This document shows positions 1-7,100 of a DNA stretch of 29,110 bases, one piece after another. The notes beneath the pieces were generated by a model, which was not told where the DNA came from, made no database searches, and saw only the letters and a program-made list of their open reading frames with translations. Location of the stretch: positions 1 to 29,110 of the IMG/VR virus record IMGVR_UViG_3300034374_009298. One strand, given 5' to 3'. The DNA is from a virus. The stretch's first letter is position 1; each line of letters opens with the position of its first letter. A program made the translations under genes and the position numbers.

Positions 1-69
1 CGGGATACACGTTCCACGGTTCACCGCTGCGGACGGGCCTGGCAGGCGGATCGACAAGGGCACGGTCAC
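1..69 (-). CDS. Partial CDS at window edge, function unknown (N-terminus only)
   Basis: A GTG at 69-67 overlaps the stop codon of the upstream gene as GTGA, the junction style used throughout this operon. A G-rich stretch (GGCGGGGG) lies a few bases upstream as a possible ribosome site. The frame stays open to the window edge for 23 codons and begins MTVPLSIRLPGPSAAVN. The pattern of a short hydrophobic strand, then LPGP and an Asn, is reminiscent of the N-terminus of RusA-type Holliday junction resolvases, but 23 residues cannot prove this. The position behind ssb would suit a replication or recombination function. The rest of the gene lies outside the window. Confidence 0.45.
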   Translation of the reverse strand, partial: MTVPLSIRLPGPSAAVNRGTCIP

Positions 70-377
70 AGCCCCCGCCGCTCGAGCTCGCGGCGCGCCC
101 ATGCGTAGCCGGGGCGCCCGCCCCACAGCAGGAAGGCGACGCTCGCCGGGCTCTCCGGATCCTCGCGCGCCTCGGCCTGCGAATCGACCACCCGGTCGAA
201 GTAGGCGACCATCCGCCGCAGCGTCCGGTAGCTGATGTCGCGCCCCGCTGCGAGGTCGCGAGCTCGCGCGACTCCGACCGGAGTGCCGCCGGGTCGGACG
301 GTGACGAGCCGACGCTCACGACGGAGCTCGAGGCCTCGACGAGCGGCAGCTCGAACAGCGCGGGGCGGGACAGGCAT
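66..377 (-). CDS. Conserved phage protein of unknown function (VGVARARDL / LLWGG type)
   Basis: This 103-residue basic protein begins MPVPPRAVRAAARRG and carries the blocks VGVARARDLAAG, RRMVAYFDR and SVAFLLWGGRPGYAWA. I recognise this layout from small phage proteins, or domains within larger ones, with the order ARRGLELR, GVARARDL, MxxFF, LLWGG. Their biochemical role is not established. The many Arg residues would allow nucleic-acid contact, which is inference. I chose ATG 377 because known relatives begin at MP; a GTG at 392 is also possible. Neither start has a strong ribosome site. It lies 18 bases behind ssb and overlaps the next partial gene as GTGA. Confidence 0.75.
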   Translation of the reverse strand: MPVPPRAVRAAARRGLELRRERRLVTVRPGGTPVGVARARDLAAGRDISYRTLRRMVAYFDRVVDSQAEAREDPESPASVAFLLWGGRPGYAWARRELERRGL

Positions 378-395
378 ACGCCAGCGTAACACGCC

Positions 396-794
396 CTAGA
401 AGGGCGTGTCATCGTCCAGCGGTGCCGGGGCAGGGCTGCGCCTCGGGGGCGTGTCCTCGAAGCGCGTGCCGTCCCTCTGCCCGTTCGAGAGCTGCCGGAC
501 GAAGAGAGCGATGAGCTCGGTCTTGTAGCGCTTGGCGCCCGTGTCCCTGTCGGTCCACGAGCTCGTGCGCATCTTGCCCTCGACGAGCACGCGGTCACCC
601 TTGCGAGCGTCCGAGGCGAGGATCTCGCCCGTGCGTCCGAAGGTGACGCAGCGGAACCACTCGGTGGTCTTCTCCCACTGCCCGGTCTCGCGACTCTTCT
701 GCCGGTCATCGACTGCGACCGAGAACGTCACCGCCCCTCCCCTCTGCTCGGGGTCTGCCCCGAGGCGCCCGACTACCACGACGTGTTGATACAT
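396..794 (-). CDS. ssb: Single-stranded DNA-binding protein
   Basis: This 132-residue protein binds and protects single-stranded DNA during phage replication and recombination. The OB-fold core covers about residues 1-108: MYQHVVVVGRLGADPE, then VTFSVAVDD, then TEWFRCVTFGRTGEI, then GDRVLVEGKMRTSSW. It is followed by a short Pro-rich linker and the acidic tip DDDTPF. That tip is the typical SSB C-terminal peptide used to recruit partner proteins. An open frame continues upstream to 878 but is unlike SSB. ATG 794 has the site ACAGGAG about seven bases upstream and matches the family N-terminus. It is the last replication gene of the operon and is separated from the DUF927 gene by the iteron region, so it may have its own promoter there. 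Confidence 0.95.
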   Translation of the reverse strand: MYQHVVVVGRLGADPEQRGGAVTFSVAVDDRQKSRETGQWEKTTEWFRCVTFGRTGEILASDARKGDRVLVEGKMRTSSWTDRDTGAKRYKTELIALFVRQLSNGQRDGTRFEDTPPRRSPAPAPLDDDTPF

Positions 795-847
795 GCTCGC
801 TCTCCTGTGCCGACCTGGTCGGCCTTGTTGGTGAAGTTGTGCCCGGG

Positions 848-1096
848 GTGTCCCACCTCGGGGACCGACTTGTCCCACCTGCGAACCCGCCTGGAATCGA
901 CTTGTCCCACTTGTCCCAGGTCTGCGGGCATAGGGTGTGTGTGTGTAGAGAACTTCTTCTGGATGGCGGAAACAACGCGAGCCCTCATGAAGATGGGATC
1001 CTACCTAGGACAAGTGGGACAAGTGGGACAAGTGCATAGATAGCGGATCGACAGAGGTCCTCGGGTGGGACACGGGTGGGACAACCTGGGACAAGT
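848..1096. repeat. Inverted clusters of TGGGACA(A) iterons (candidate origin or operator)
   Basis: The roughly 300-base gap between ssb and the DUF927 gene holds ten copies of a short motif with consensus TGGGACAAGT. Four lie in 848-920, read on the minus strand. Six lie in 1004-1096, read on the plus strand: three head-to-tail at a 9-base period (1007-1033) and three spaced 11 bases apart (1065-1096). Segment 900-920 is an inverted repeat of 1004-1024 with one mismatch, around an 83-base spacer that contains a GT tract at 936-946. Unequal periods and no conserved spacers rule out CRISPR. Clustered direct repeats next to initiator-type genes suggest a replication origin. An operator controlling ssb is the alternative. 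Confidence 0.8.
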
Positions 1097-1098
1097 CC

Positions 1099-3096
1099 TC
1101 ATGCGTCACCGAGGCCGGCGGCGTCGAGGGCCTCGTCGGTGAAGCAGACCGCCCTCACCCTCGACCGGTCGAGGCGCACTCGGCACCGCCGCGAGCCCCC
1201 TCGGTCCCTTGCCAGCCATCCCCGCTCGACCCATCGGTCGATGACCCCGGGGTCGAATCCCCGGGCCCGCAGGACGTCGAGGATGACGCGCTCGAGCACG
1301 GCGACCGACCACGAGCTCGCCCGCCCCGAGCCATCGGGCCATGCCCCGAGCCAGCCTCGAGCCGGTGTGATGACCTCGCCGTGTCGGTCGGTCTCGTGCC
1401 TACCGTAGAAGCTCGTGGGGTTGGCTGCGCAGTGCTCGAGGACGGCTCGCAGGGCTTCGAGGGGCCGGTCGGCCTCGCGGGCCCCATCCCTCGCGGCCTG
1501 GATGGCCCGGTCCATCACCCCGGGGCGGGGCGGGTAGCCCACGGCCTCGACCAGGTCGCGCGCCACATCGAGCAGGGCCACGAGCCCCGCGAGCCGAGCA
1601 GCTACCGGGCCTGCATCGACGAGCTCGTCGACGTAGTAGATGAGGCGCAGTGCGTACAACGACTGCACCCTCGGCACGTTGCCGACCAGGTGCTCGAGCA
1701 CGCGGCGCCCGAGGTGACCGTAGCTGTCGAGCACCCCGAGGGTCACCGACCTCGCCTCGGCATCGCTGGACATCGGCGCCCCGGTCAGCGAGAGGCACCG
1801 AGCTCGCGAGCCTGCATCCTCCGTGAAGCTCACCGCCGGCTGCTCACCGGTCGAGAGCATCACCGAGCACCAGGTCGCCGACCTCCGCAGCCCGATGGAC
1901 TGCGCCCCCTCACCGGGGCGCGCGCGCCCCTTGGCTTGACCCTGGGAGTGCTGGTAGAGGAGCGCCGCCACATCGCTCGGATGCCGCGCGTTCTTGCTGT
2001 CGTCGAGGATGAGCGGCAGGTTGCGGAGGAAGCTCGCGAGGCCCTCGGCCCGGGCCCGCGTGGTGTTCCAGCTCTGCAGCACCGCGCCGTCGGTCGGGTC
2101 GCCCCACACCGACGCGGCTACCCGCTGGATGGTCGTCTTCCCCGTGCTCGTCTCGCCCGACCAGTCGACGACCCAGCCCCGAGCGGTGCCGCAGTGCTCG
2201 ACCAGGACGCTCGCGACGCTCGCGTAGACGGCGAGGTGCAGGTCGGGGCTCTCGACGTCCACAGCCTCGAGCCAGGCCTCCCAGGTGCCAGCGGTGCCGA
2301 GCGCGCTCGCGGCCTGCTCCTCACCGCTACCCGGGGCGACCTGCAGCGCGACCTCGCCCTCATCCCCAAACCATTCACAGCCGAGGAGGAACCCATCCCC
2401 AACCCATCCACAGCGCGAGACCACGCGCTCGAGGGGCATCGTCTCGGCATTGTGTTCGAGGGCGTCGAGGAGCCACTGCGACATGGTGGCGGCGTTGCGG
2501 GTGTGGATGCCGCCGGCCTGCGAGGAGACGGCAGAGAGTAGCGCCCGCGCGTCCGCAATGCTCGACATTCTGACGACCCGGTCATGCCACCCGCCCGACC
2601 AGCTCGGCCACGCGAGCCGCGCGTAGTGCTCGGCAGTGTCGACGTCGACGAGGCGCCCGACGGGTATCATCGGCACCTTGCTCACCTGCATGGGCTGCCC
2701 GTCGCTACCGGGACCGAAGATGCCCGAGCGCTGAACGTACCAGCCCGCCGGGGCCTGCCATCCCTCGGGCTCGATGCCGAGGCGCTCGGGGGTGATGACC
2801 GAGACCTCGCCGGTGAGCTGGCGCTTGATGGCGCTCGACAGGATGTCGCACGTCCTCGCCATCCCGCGCACCGCTCGGAGCCGCAGCAGCGCCGCAGCCC
2901 AGTAGGCCGGCTCCTGCCCTGCGAGTCGGCACGCTGCGGGCAGCAGGTCGGCGTCGAGGAGCTGCGAGGCCCTCTCGGCCCGCTCGGTGGCGGTGAGGGT
3001 CTCGACCTCCGCAAGCAGCGCCTCGATATGCGCTCGGGCCCGCTCGGCCTCTTCGTCGGTGACGAGGCGAATACCTAGGTCGTCGGAGATGCTCAT
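1099..3096 (-). CDS. DUF927-type replicative helicase / ATPase
   Basis: This 665-residue protein has a helical N-terminal part (about 1-110) and a DUF927-like P-loop core. Visible motifs are Walker A GETSTGKTT (314-322, preceded by W312), the downstream W-x-T-T block WNTTRARAEG (343-352), Walker B PLILDDS (361-367), the polar strand VMLSTGEQP (412-420) and an Arg-containing SRAR near 430. DUF927 proteins are usually fused or adjacent to phage and plasmid primases and are thought to unwind DNA at the fork. Here the primase is the separate gene immediately upstream, overlapping as ATGA, so the two probably form a split primase-helicase. ATG 3096 has a GGGGG ribosome site. The C-terminal 150 residues contain an Arg-rich, possibly DNA-binding, end. 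Confidence 0.88.
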   Translation of the reverse strand: MSISDDLGIRLVTDEEAERARAHIEALLAEVETLTATERAERASQLLDADLLPAACRLAGQEPAYWAAALLRLRAVRGMARTCDILSSAIKRQLTGEVSVITPERLGIEPEGWQAPAGWYVQRSGIFGPGSDGQPMQVSKVPMIPVGRLVDVDTAEHYARLAWPSWSGGWHDRVVRMSSIADARALLSAVSSQAGGIHTRNAATMSQWLLDALEHNAETMPLERVVSRCGWVGDGFLLGCEWFGDEGEVALQVAPGSGEEQAASALGTAGTWEAWLEAVDVESPDLHLAVYASVASVLVEHCGTARGWVVDWSGETSTGKTTIQRVAASVWGDPTDGAVLQSWNTTRARAEGLASFLRNLPLILDDSKNARHPSDVAALLYQHSQGQAKGRARPGEGAQSIGLRRSATWCSVMLSTGEQPAVSFTEDAGSRARCLSLTGAPMSSDAEARSVTLGVLDSYGHLGRRVLEHLVGNVPRVQSLYALRLIYYVDELVDAGPVAARLAGLVALLDVARDLVEAVGYPPRPGVMDRAIQAARDGAREADRPLEALRAVLEHCAANPTSFYGRHETDRHGEVITPARGWLGAWPDGSGRASSWSVAVLERVILDVLRARGFDPGVIDRWVERGWLARDRGGSRRCRVRLDRSRVRAVCFTDEALDAAGLGDA

Positions 3097-3956
3097 GTCG
3101 CCCCCAGCTCTTCGAGGTGACCACGCCACCCGCACGAGTTTTGATGTTCGCACACGGCTCGGCGAGCTCGGTGCGGGTCGATGTAGTAGTAGCAGCTCGC
3201 CCGCCCGCAGGACGGGCACGGGATGCGGCGTGCTACCTCGCCGCTTGGCCTCGTGATGACCTGCGCCCCGAGGCGCTCGGCCTGGATGCGACGGGCCTCG
3301 GGGTCGGTGCGTAGCCGTCTACGCACCTCACGCTCGACGGCCTCGGGACTGGTCGCCCACTGTCGACGACGAGCTCGGGCTCGCTCGGCTCGCTTGACCT
3401 TGGCGCGCTCGCGCTCGGCGAGGATGTGCGCGTGCTCGTCGCGTAGGTCGAGCACCTCACCGGGCTCGAATCGGGCCTCGTGCGGGCCCCCGGCACCGAT
3501 AGCCGGCAGGAAGTAGGCCCTCGACGGGTCGCAGCACTGCCGGTCAGCCTCCTCGATGCGCGCCTTGTAGAGCTCGCTCCAACCGTCGGAGGGAATGGGC
3601 GCCACGAGCGGCAGGATGACCCTGCACCTCGGCGCCTCGGCGCGGTGTGACCACGTGGTGTGCGCCACCCGCTCGAAGCCGGCCCACTGGTCGAGGGCCT
3701 CGTCGACGGTCGTGCCCCCGTCGTAGTCCAGCACGAGCGCGGTCACCTCGAGCACGTCGGCGAGTCGACGTCGGCCACCTGGTCGAAGTCGCACCGGGGA
3801 CCAGAGCGGACAGGTCGCGAGCCGCTCGGCCTTGCTCCCCTGCATCGGCCGAAAGCGCCGCAGCCCGACGGCGAGGCGGGGCCACTCGATGCGGCGCACC
3901 ACGGGGCGCGGGTCTCGGGCGTGCCGGAACCATGCGGTATCGAGTTCGAGCCTCAT
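3093..3956 (-). CDS. Archaeo-eukaryotic-primase-like protein with C-terminal zinc finger
   Basis: This 287-residue protein probably makes RNA or DNA primers for replication. A strand-rich core (about 25-150) contains LVLDYDG (74-80), whose DxD fits AEP motif I. It also has TTWSH (100-104, fitting the sxH motif), CRVILPLVAPIP (111-122) and DPSRAYFLP (143-151). These form the pattern of primase-like domains found in phages and mobile elements. A very basic, helical linker follows (180-235). The C-terminus holds a zinc-binding site, C247-x2-C250 with C269-x5-C275, beside a GWRGHL tail similar to CHC2/TFIIS-like zinc ribbons. It overlaps genes on both sides as ATGA, between an SF2 helicase and the DUF927 helicase. 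The AEP assignment is by motif spacing, not alignment. Confidence 0.75.
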   Translation of the reverse strand: MRLELDTAWFRHARDPRPVVRRIEWPRLAVGLRRFRPMQGSKAERLATCPLWSPVRLRPGGRRRLADVLEVTALVLDYDGGTTVDEALDQWAGFERVAHTTWSHRAEAPRCRVILPLVAPIPSDGWSELYKARIEEADRQCCDPSRAYFLPAIGAGGPHEARFEPGEVLDLRDEHAHILAERERAKVKRAERARARRRQWATSPEAVEREVRRRLRTDPEARRIQAERLGAQVITRPSGEVARRIPCPSCGRASCYYYIDPHRARRAVCEHQNSCGWRGHLEELGAT

Positions 3957-5611
3957 CGGGCGAGGCTCATCTGCAGGGTCGGCCAGTGCCGGCGAGCGAA
4001 GTGCAACGCGAGCGCGTCGGAGTAGTCGCCCGCCGTCTCGCCTGCGACGACGATGCCGTGCTTCGACACAGCCTCGCGCTGTCGGTCGCTCGGGGCCTGC
4101 TCGCGCCAGTCGGCCTCCCGGTGCACGAGCCCCTTGCACTGGATGAAAAGGCTCCGCCCGTAGCTCTCGGCAATCTCGCGCGATGCCGGTGCCGCCATCA
4201 GGGCGCGCACCTGCGGCGGATCCCATGGCCTGTCTCGGATGACCCGATGCGCCATCCAGTCCCGCCCGTTCGACCTCGTGACCCAGACCTGCCCTCGGGG
4301 TGTGCCCTTCTTCGACCTGCCGAGCTCGACCATGTAGGCCCGGCCTGGATGCACCTCGACCCATCGCACCGGCACGACTTGGAGCTCGGCAATGCGACGC
4401 GCGCCCCCGACCTGCTCGCGAGGCGACCCGGGCCCACCCTCGCCCGGTGTCTGGTCGAGGAGCTCGCCGACGTACTCGAGCCCGTGCGGTGTCTCGCACA
4501 GCGAGAGCACGATGCACTCGCGCTTATTCCCGTGGAGCCTCATCCCGCGACCGATGATCTGCTGCCACGAGACGACGCTCGTGACCCGGCGCGCGACGAC
4601 GACCATGTCGCACCGGGGCAGGTCGGTCCCCTCGGAGAGGGTGTCGACGTTGACCAGGGCATCCAGCTCGCCAGCCTGGAAAGCATCGAGCAGGTGCTCG
4701 CGCTCGGGTGAGCCGCTCGGGTGCTCCTCGCCGATGACCGTGGCGGCCTGCCATCCCATGCGCTGCAGGCGAGCGCAGGTGCGCTTGGCCGTCTTGACGT
4801 CCTTCGAGAACACGAGCACCGCGCGCCCCTTGTAGGGCGACATCTCGAGGGCGGTGTGCCGCACGAGCTCGTCGGTCTGCATCTCGCCGACCTCGCCCTG
4901 CTTGTCCTTGTCCTCCATCGCAAGCGCCGTCTGCGCGCTCCAGACGATGGGCACCTCGACGAGCCGAGGCGGCACGAGGAAGCCCGAGACGAGCGCTTGA
5001 TGCTGGCTGAACCGGAACGCCACCGAATCGCCCCAGGTGCCGGTCAAGTCGCGCCGGTCGGCCCGCTCCGGTGTCGCGGTCAACCCGAGCAGGTGCAGGG
5101 CGCGCCCCTCGGGCATCAGCTCTTGCAGGGCCTGCAGCAGACGGGCCCACTGGCTCTTGCCGTCGCTCGCGTAGTGATGCGCCTCGTCGAGCACGACCAG
5201 CGAAGGAGGCCCGGCCTCGAAGATGCGGCGCAGCCGCGAGCCCTCACCGAGCGGGTCTCGGGCGATGGTCGAGGTCGAGGCGAGCACGAGCCGGGCATCG
5301 TGCTCGTCCTGGTCGGCCTGGACGATGCCGGCCTCGCCGGTGCTGCCGAGCTGCGGCACCGCGCGCCACGTCTTCGCCGGCTGCATGAGGAGCTCGCCCC
5401 GGTGCGCTACCCAGAGCACGCGAGCCAAGCTCGAGCGCTGCAGCGTCGCGGCGACCATGGACAGCGCGGTGAAGGTCTTTCCTGCACCGGTCGCCATCAC
5501 GACGAGGGCGGTGCGGGTGCGCTTGTCCTGCTGCGCCCGGAACCGAGCGCGGACTGCGTCTATCGCCTCCTCCTGATAGGGGCGAAGTATCAAGTCGTGT
5601 GTTAGAGTCAC
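3953..5611 (-). CDS. SF2 DEAH-box DNA helicase (type III restriction/UvsW-like)
   Basis: This 552-residue superfamily 2 helicase hydrolyses ATP to unwind or remodel DNA. Motifs in order are a Q-like LRPYQ (9-13), Walker A MATGAGKT (39-46), Walker B LDEAHH (141-146), motif III LTATPERAD (177-185), a RecA-2 domain with LVFSKDVKTA (266-275), LSEGTDLP (325-332), and motif VI QIIGRGMR (351-358). The 150-residue C-terminal extension ends in a TAGDYSDALALHFARRHW segment like that in other phage helicases. GTG 5611 is preceded by a perfect AGGAGG at good distance, so translation starts independently of the upstream small gene, from which it is separated by a 70-base hairpin-bearing gap. The primase gene overlaps its stop. 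Confidence 0.93.
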   Translation of the reverse strand: MTLTHDLILRPYQEEAIDAVRARFRAQQDKRTRTALVVMATGAGKTFTALSMVAATLQRSSLARVLWVAHRGELLMQPAKTWRAVPQLGSTGEAGIVQADQDEHDARLVLASTSTIARDPLGEGSRLRRIFEAGPPSLVVLDEAHHYASDGKSQWARLLQALQELMPEGRALHLLGLTATPERADRRDLTGTWGDSVAFRFSQHQALVSGFLVPPRLVEVPIVWSAQTALAMEDKDKQGEVGEMQTDELVRHTALEMSPYKGRAVLVFSKDVKTAKRTCARLQRMGWQAATVIGEEHPSGSPEREHLLDAFQAGELDALVNVDTLSEGTDLPRCDMVVVARRVTSVVSWQQIIGRGMRLHGNKRECIVLSLCETPHGLEYVGELLDQTPGEGGPGSPREQVGGARRIAELQVVPVRWVEVHPGRAYMVELGRSKKGTPRGQVWVTRSNGRDWMAHRVIRDRPWDPPQVRALMAAPASREIAESYGRSLFIQCKGLVHREADWREQAPSDRQREAVSKHGIVVAGETAGDYSDALALHFARRHWPTLQMSLAR

Positions 5612-5647
5612 TTCGAGCCTCCTGCGCTCATGTCAGTCCTTCCATCG

Positions 5648-5677
5648 CGCCCCGTCGAGTGTCCGCTCGGCGGGGCG
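5648..5677 (-). terminator. GC-rich hairpin between the 63-aa gene and the helicase gene
   Basis: CGCCCCG (5648-5654) pairs with CGGGGCG (5671-5677). CGAG (5656-5659) pairs with CTCG (5666-5669) inside it, leaving one mismatch and a six-base loop. It lies just past the stop of the 63-aa gene and upstream of the helicase ribosome site, in one of the few non-coding gaps in the early operon. No T-run follows on the minus strand, so it is not a classical intrinsic terminator. It may attenuate transcription or mark an RNA processing point. Confidence 0.4.
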
Positions 5678-5681
5678 TCGT

Positions 5682-5873
5682 CTATCCTACCTGCTCGCGG
5701 AGCCACGCGCGCATCAGCTTGCCCGCGAGCAGCTCGTCGTCGAGGTCCTCCCCGACCGCCATCGCCTCGAAGACGCGGCCTTGCACGACGCGCTGCACCT
5801 CTTCGATCGCGCGGCTCACCTGTCGGGCATCGAGTCCCTCGACGAAGTGCCGAGCATCTTGTCGCCGGCTCAT
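5682..5873 (-). CDS. Small helical protein of unknown function (63 aa)
   Basis: The start ATG overlaps the upstream stop as ATGA, and the product is a 63-residue, probably all-helical, charged protein. It runs MSRRQDARHFVEGLDARQ, then a helix with EEVQRVVQGRVFEAM, an acidic DLDDELLAG turn and a final LMRAWLREQV helix. I do not recognise a family. No membrane segment, cysteine pair or enzyme motif is present. A longer frame runs upstream to 6041, but its translation is low-complexity Arg/Gly shadow sequence, so the internal ATG is preferred. The position in the early operon suggests a replication accessory or host-interaction role (inference). The downstream hairpin may end or modulate this segment. 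Confidence 0.7.
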   Translation of the reverse strand: MSRRQDARHFVEGLDARQVSRAIEEVQRVVQGRVFEAMAVGEDLDDELLAGKLMRAWLREQVG

Positions 5874-6121
5874 GAGTCCCCCACGAGCTCGACGGCCTCG
5901 GCCCGACCGTGCACGCTCTCGAGGGCCTCGATGGTCTGGTCGGCAAGCTCCGAACCAAGCACCACGACGACGAGGCCGCAGCGGTCGCCGTCCTCGGTCG
6001 CGAGCCCGGCCCAGCCGATGGGGCGCTCGCCCTGGATACACAGCAGCAGCGCTTGAGCCGCTCCCTCGCTCATGGCGTCGACCCAGCTCTGCAGAACGTC
6101 TTGGTCGATGTCTCGAAGCAT
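5870..6121 (-). CDS. Acidic small protein of unknown function (83 aa)
   Basis: ATG 6121 follows a clear GAGGGGG ribosome site. The 83-residue product is acidic, with an amphipathic N-terminal helix (MLRDIDQDVLQSWVDAMSEG), then strands LLLCIQGE and IGWAGLATE, a hydrophobic strand GLVVVVLG and a last helix ELADQTIEALESV. The alpha/beta alternation suggests a small compact fold. I do not recognise the family. Its first 52 bases lie inside the end of the upstream winged-helix gene in another frame, and its stop overlaps the next gene as ATGA. Strong third-position G/C supports coding. Function is unknown; an accessory or host-takeover role is only positional inference. Confidence 0.7.
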   Translation of the reverse strand: MLRDIDQDVLQSWVDAMSEGAAQALLLCIQGERPIGWAGLATEDGDRCGLVVVVLGSELADQTIEALESVHGRAEAVELVGDS

Positions 6122-6618
6122 GGTAGCCCCCTCATCGAGCGTAGCAGGTCGCGGCCCTTGTCGGTGATGGTGAGCCTTGACGGGCCCGATCCCCCGATGC
6201 CGGTGCGCTGGTGCTCGATGTCGATGTAGCCTCGCCTGATGAGGGACTGCGCCGCATTCCGCACCCGCCCCCGTCGATAACTTTTGACTTCATTCGTCAC
6301 GACCGGCCCGTCGCCCACCAGCTCGAGGAACATGGTGAGCAGGTCATCGACCTGCCCGGGCAGCCCGTGGTCGACCCACCACAGCCACCGCATGCCCTTG
6401 GCGGTGATGCGCATGTAGCTGTGTCGACGGGGCTTGCTCGGGTCGAGGGTCCACGTGATGAGCTGGTCGCGGAGGAGGCGCGTCCCGAGGCAGTCGATGC
6501 TCGAGAACGTGCGCCCGGTGTCCTCGCGGAGCTCGGCACACGACCACCCTCGACCGTCTCGCAGGGTGTCGAGCACGTCGTACCGCCCCGAGGCCTTGTC
6601 AGGTACCCGCAAGCTCAT
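6070..6618 (-). CDS. Tandem winged-helix DNA-binding protein
   Basis: This 182-residue protein appears to hold two winged-helix units. The first spans about 10-75: YDVLDTLRDGRGWSCAELRE, SIDCLGTRLLRDQLI, then the wing and SYMRITAKGMRWL. The second spans about 85-165: LLTMFLELVGDGPVVTNEV, RGRVRNAAQSLIRRGYIDI, then SRLTITDKGRDLL. Both end in the I-T-x-K-G block typical of MarR/PadR-like wings. It probably regulates early transcription or acts in replication by binding DNA. ATG 6618 overlaps the upstream nuclease stop as ATGA; the frame upstream of it is shadow sequence. The last 17 residues run beyond the fold and overlap the next gene by 52 bases, an unusually long overlap here. Confidence 0.78.
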   Translation of the reverse strand: MSLRVPDKASGRYDVLDTLRDGRGWSCAELREDTGRTFSSIDCLGTRLLRDQLITWTLDPSKPRRHSYMRITAKGMRWLWWVDHGLPGQVDDLLTMFLELVGDGPVVTNEVKSYRRGRVRNAAQSLIRRGYIDIEHQRTGIGGSGPSRLTITDKGRDLLRSMRGLPCFETSTKTFCRAGSTP

Positions 6619-7100
6619 CGACTCACCTTCCACCAGTAGCAGACGAGCGAGAGCCAGGCCTGCAGGTCGAGAGTGACGAGGGCGGCGTACTCGCCATCCC
6701 ATGCCCGCCACTGCGGCGGATGCCCGCCGCTGCTCTTCTGGTGCCAGCCCACGAGCCCGGTCGAGATGGTGTCGATAGCCAGGTCGCCCGCCCTCACCGT
6801 CACGCGCCACGGCTGCCGGTCCACGCGCCAGATGACGACAGGGCTACAGTCCCGCTCCTCCGCATCCGCGCATGCCTGCACCATGGCGGCATGGAGGTCG
6901 ACGCGGTCCTTCCTCCGCTTGCACTCGATGTGCCAGTCGTTCCAGGCCTCGACATCGCCGCACTCGACATCGGCCCCCTCGGCGCCACCGTGGCGGGACT
7001 GCGAGACGCCCCGGCGCCACTCAAGGCCGGTGAGCTCCCCGAGCACCTTGGCGAGCTCGCGCTCGCCTCGGGCTCCCTTGTCGCGCGATGCCCTACCCAC
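6615..7100 (-). CDS. PDDEXK nuclease, Holliday junction resolvase-like
   Basis: This 161-residue protein resembles phage Hjc-like resolvases. The N-terminus SRDKGARGERELAKVL carries the conserved Glu (E13 or E15). A variable loop leads to GADVECGD with D44, then HIECKRRK with E59 and K61, giving the D-ExK metal-binding core. The helix AAMVQACADA follows. Such enzymes cut branched DNA during recombination and packaging, and this one directly follows the ERF annealing protein. GTG 7100 has a GAGGTGG ribosome site and overlaps the ERF stop by eight bases. The C-terminus (about 115-161) is Trp-rich and not recognised. A simple VRR or RecB-like nuclease is the alternative. Confidence 0.85.
   Translation of the reverse strand: MGRASRDKGARGERELAKVLGELTGLEWRRGVSQSRHGGAEGADVECGDVEAWNDWHIECKRRKDRVDLHAAMVQACADAEERDCSPVVIWRVDRQPWRVTVRAGDLAIDTISTGLVGWHQKSSGGHPPQWRAWDGEYAALVTLDLQAWLSLVCYWWKVSR

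Noticed and set aside
848-1096. CRISPR array
   Set aside because: Repeat units are only about ten bases, in both orientations, with irregular short spacing and no cas genes.
1381-2541. Long plus-strand frame (386 codons) opposite the DUF927 gene
   Set aside because: It is antisense to a gene with clear ATPase motifs; its translation is Arg/Gly/Pro-rich without domain pattern, typical of shadow frames in GC-rich DNA.
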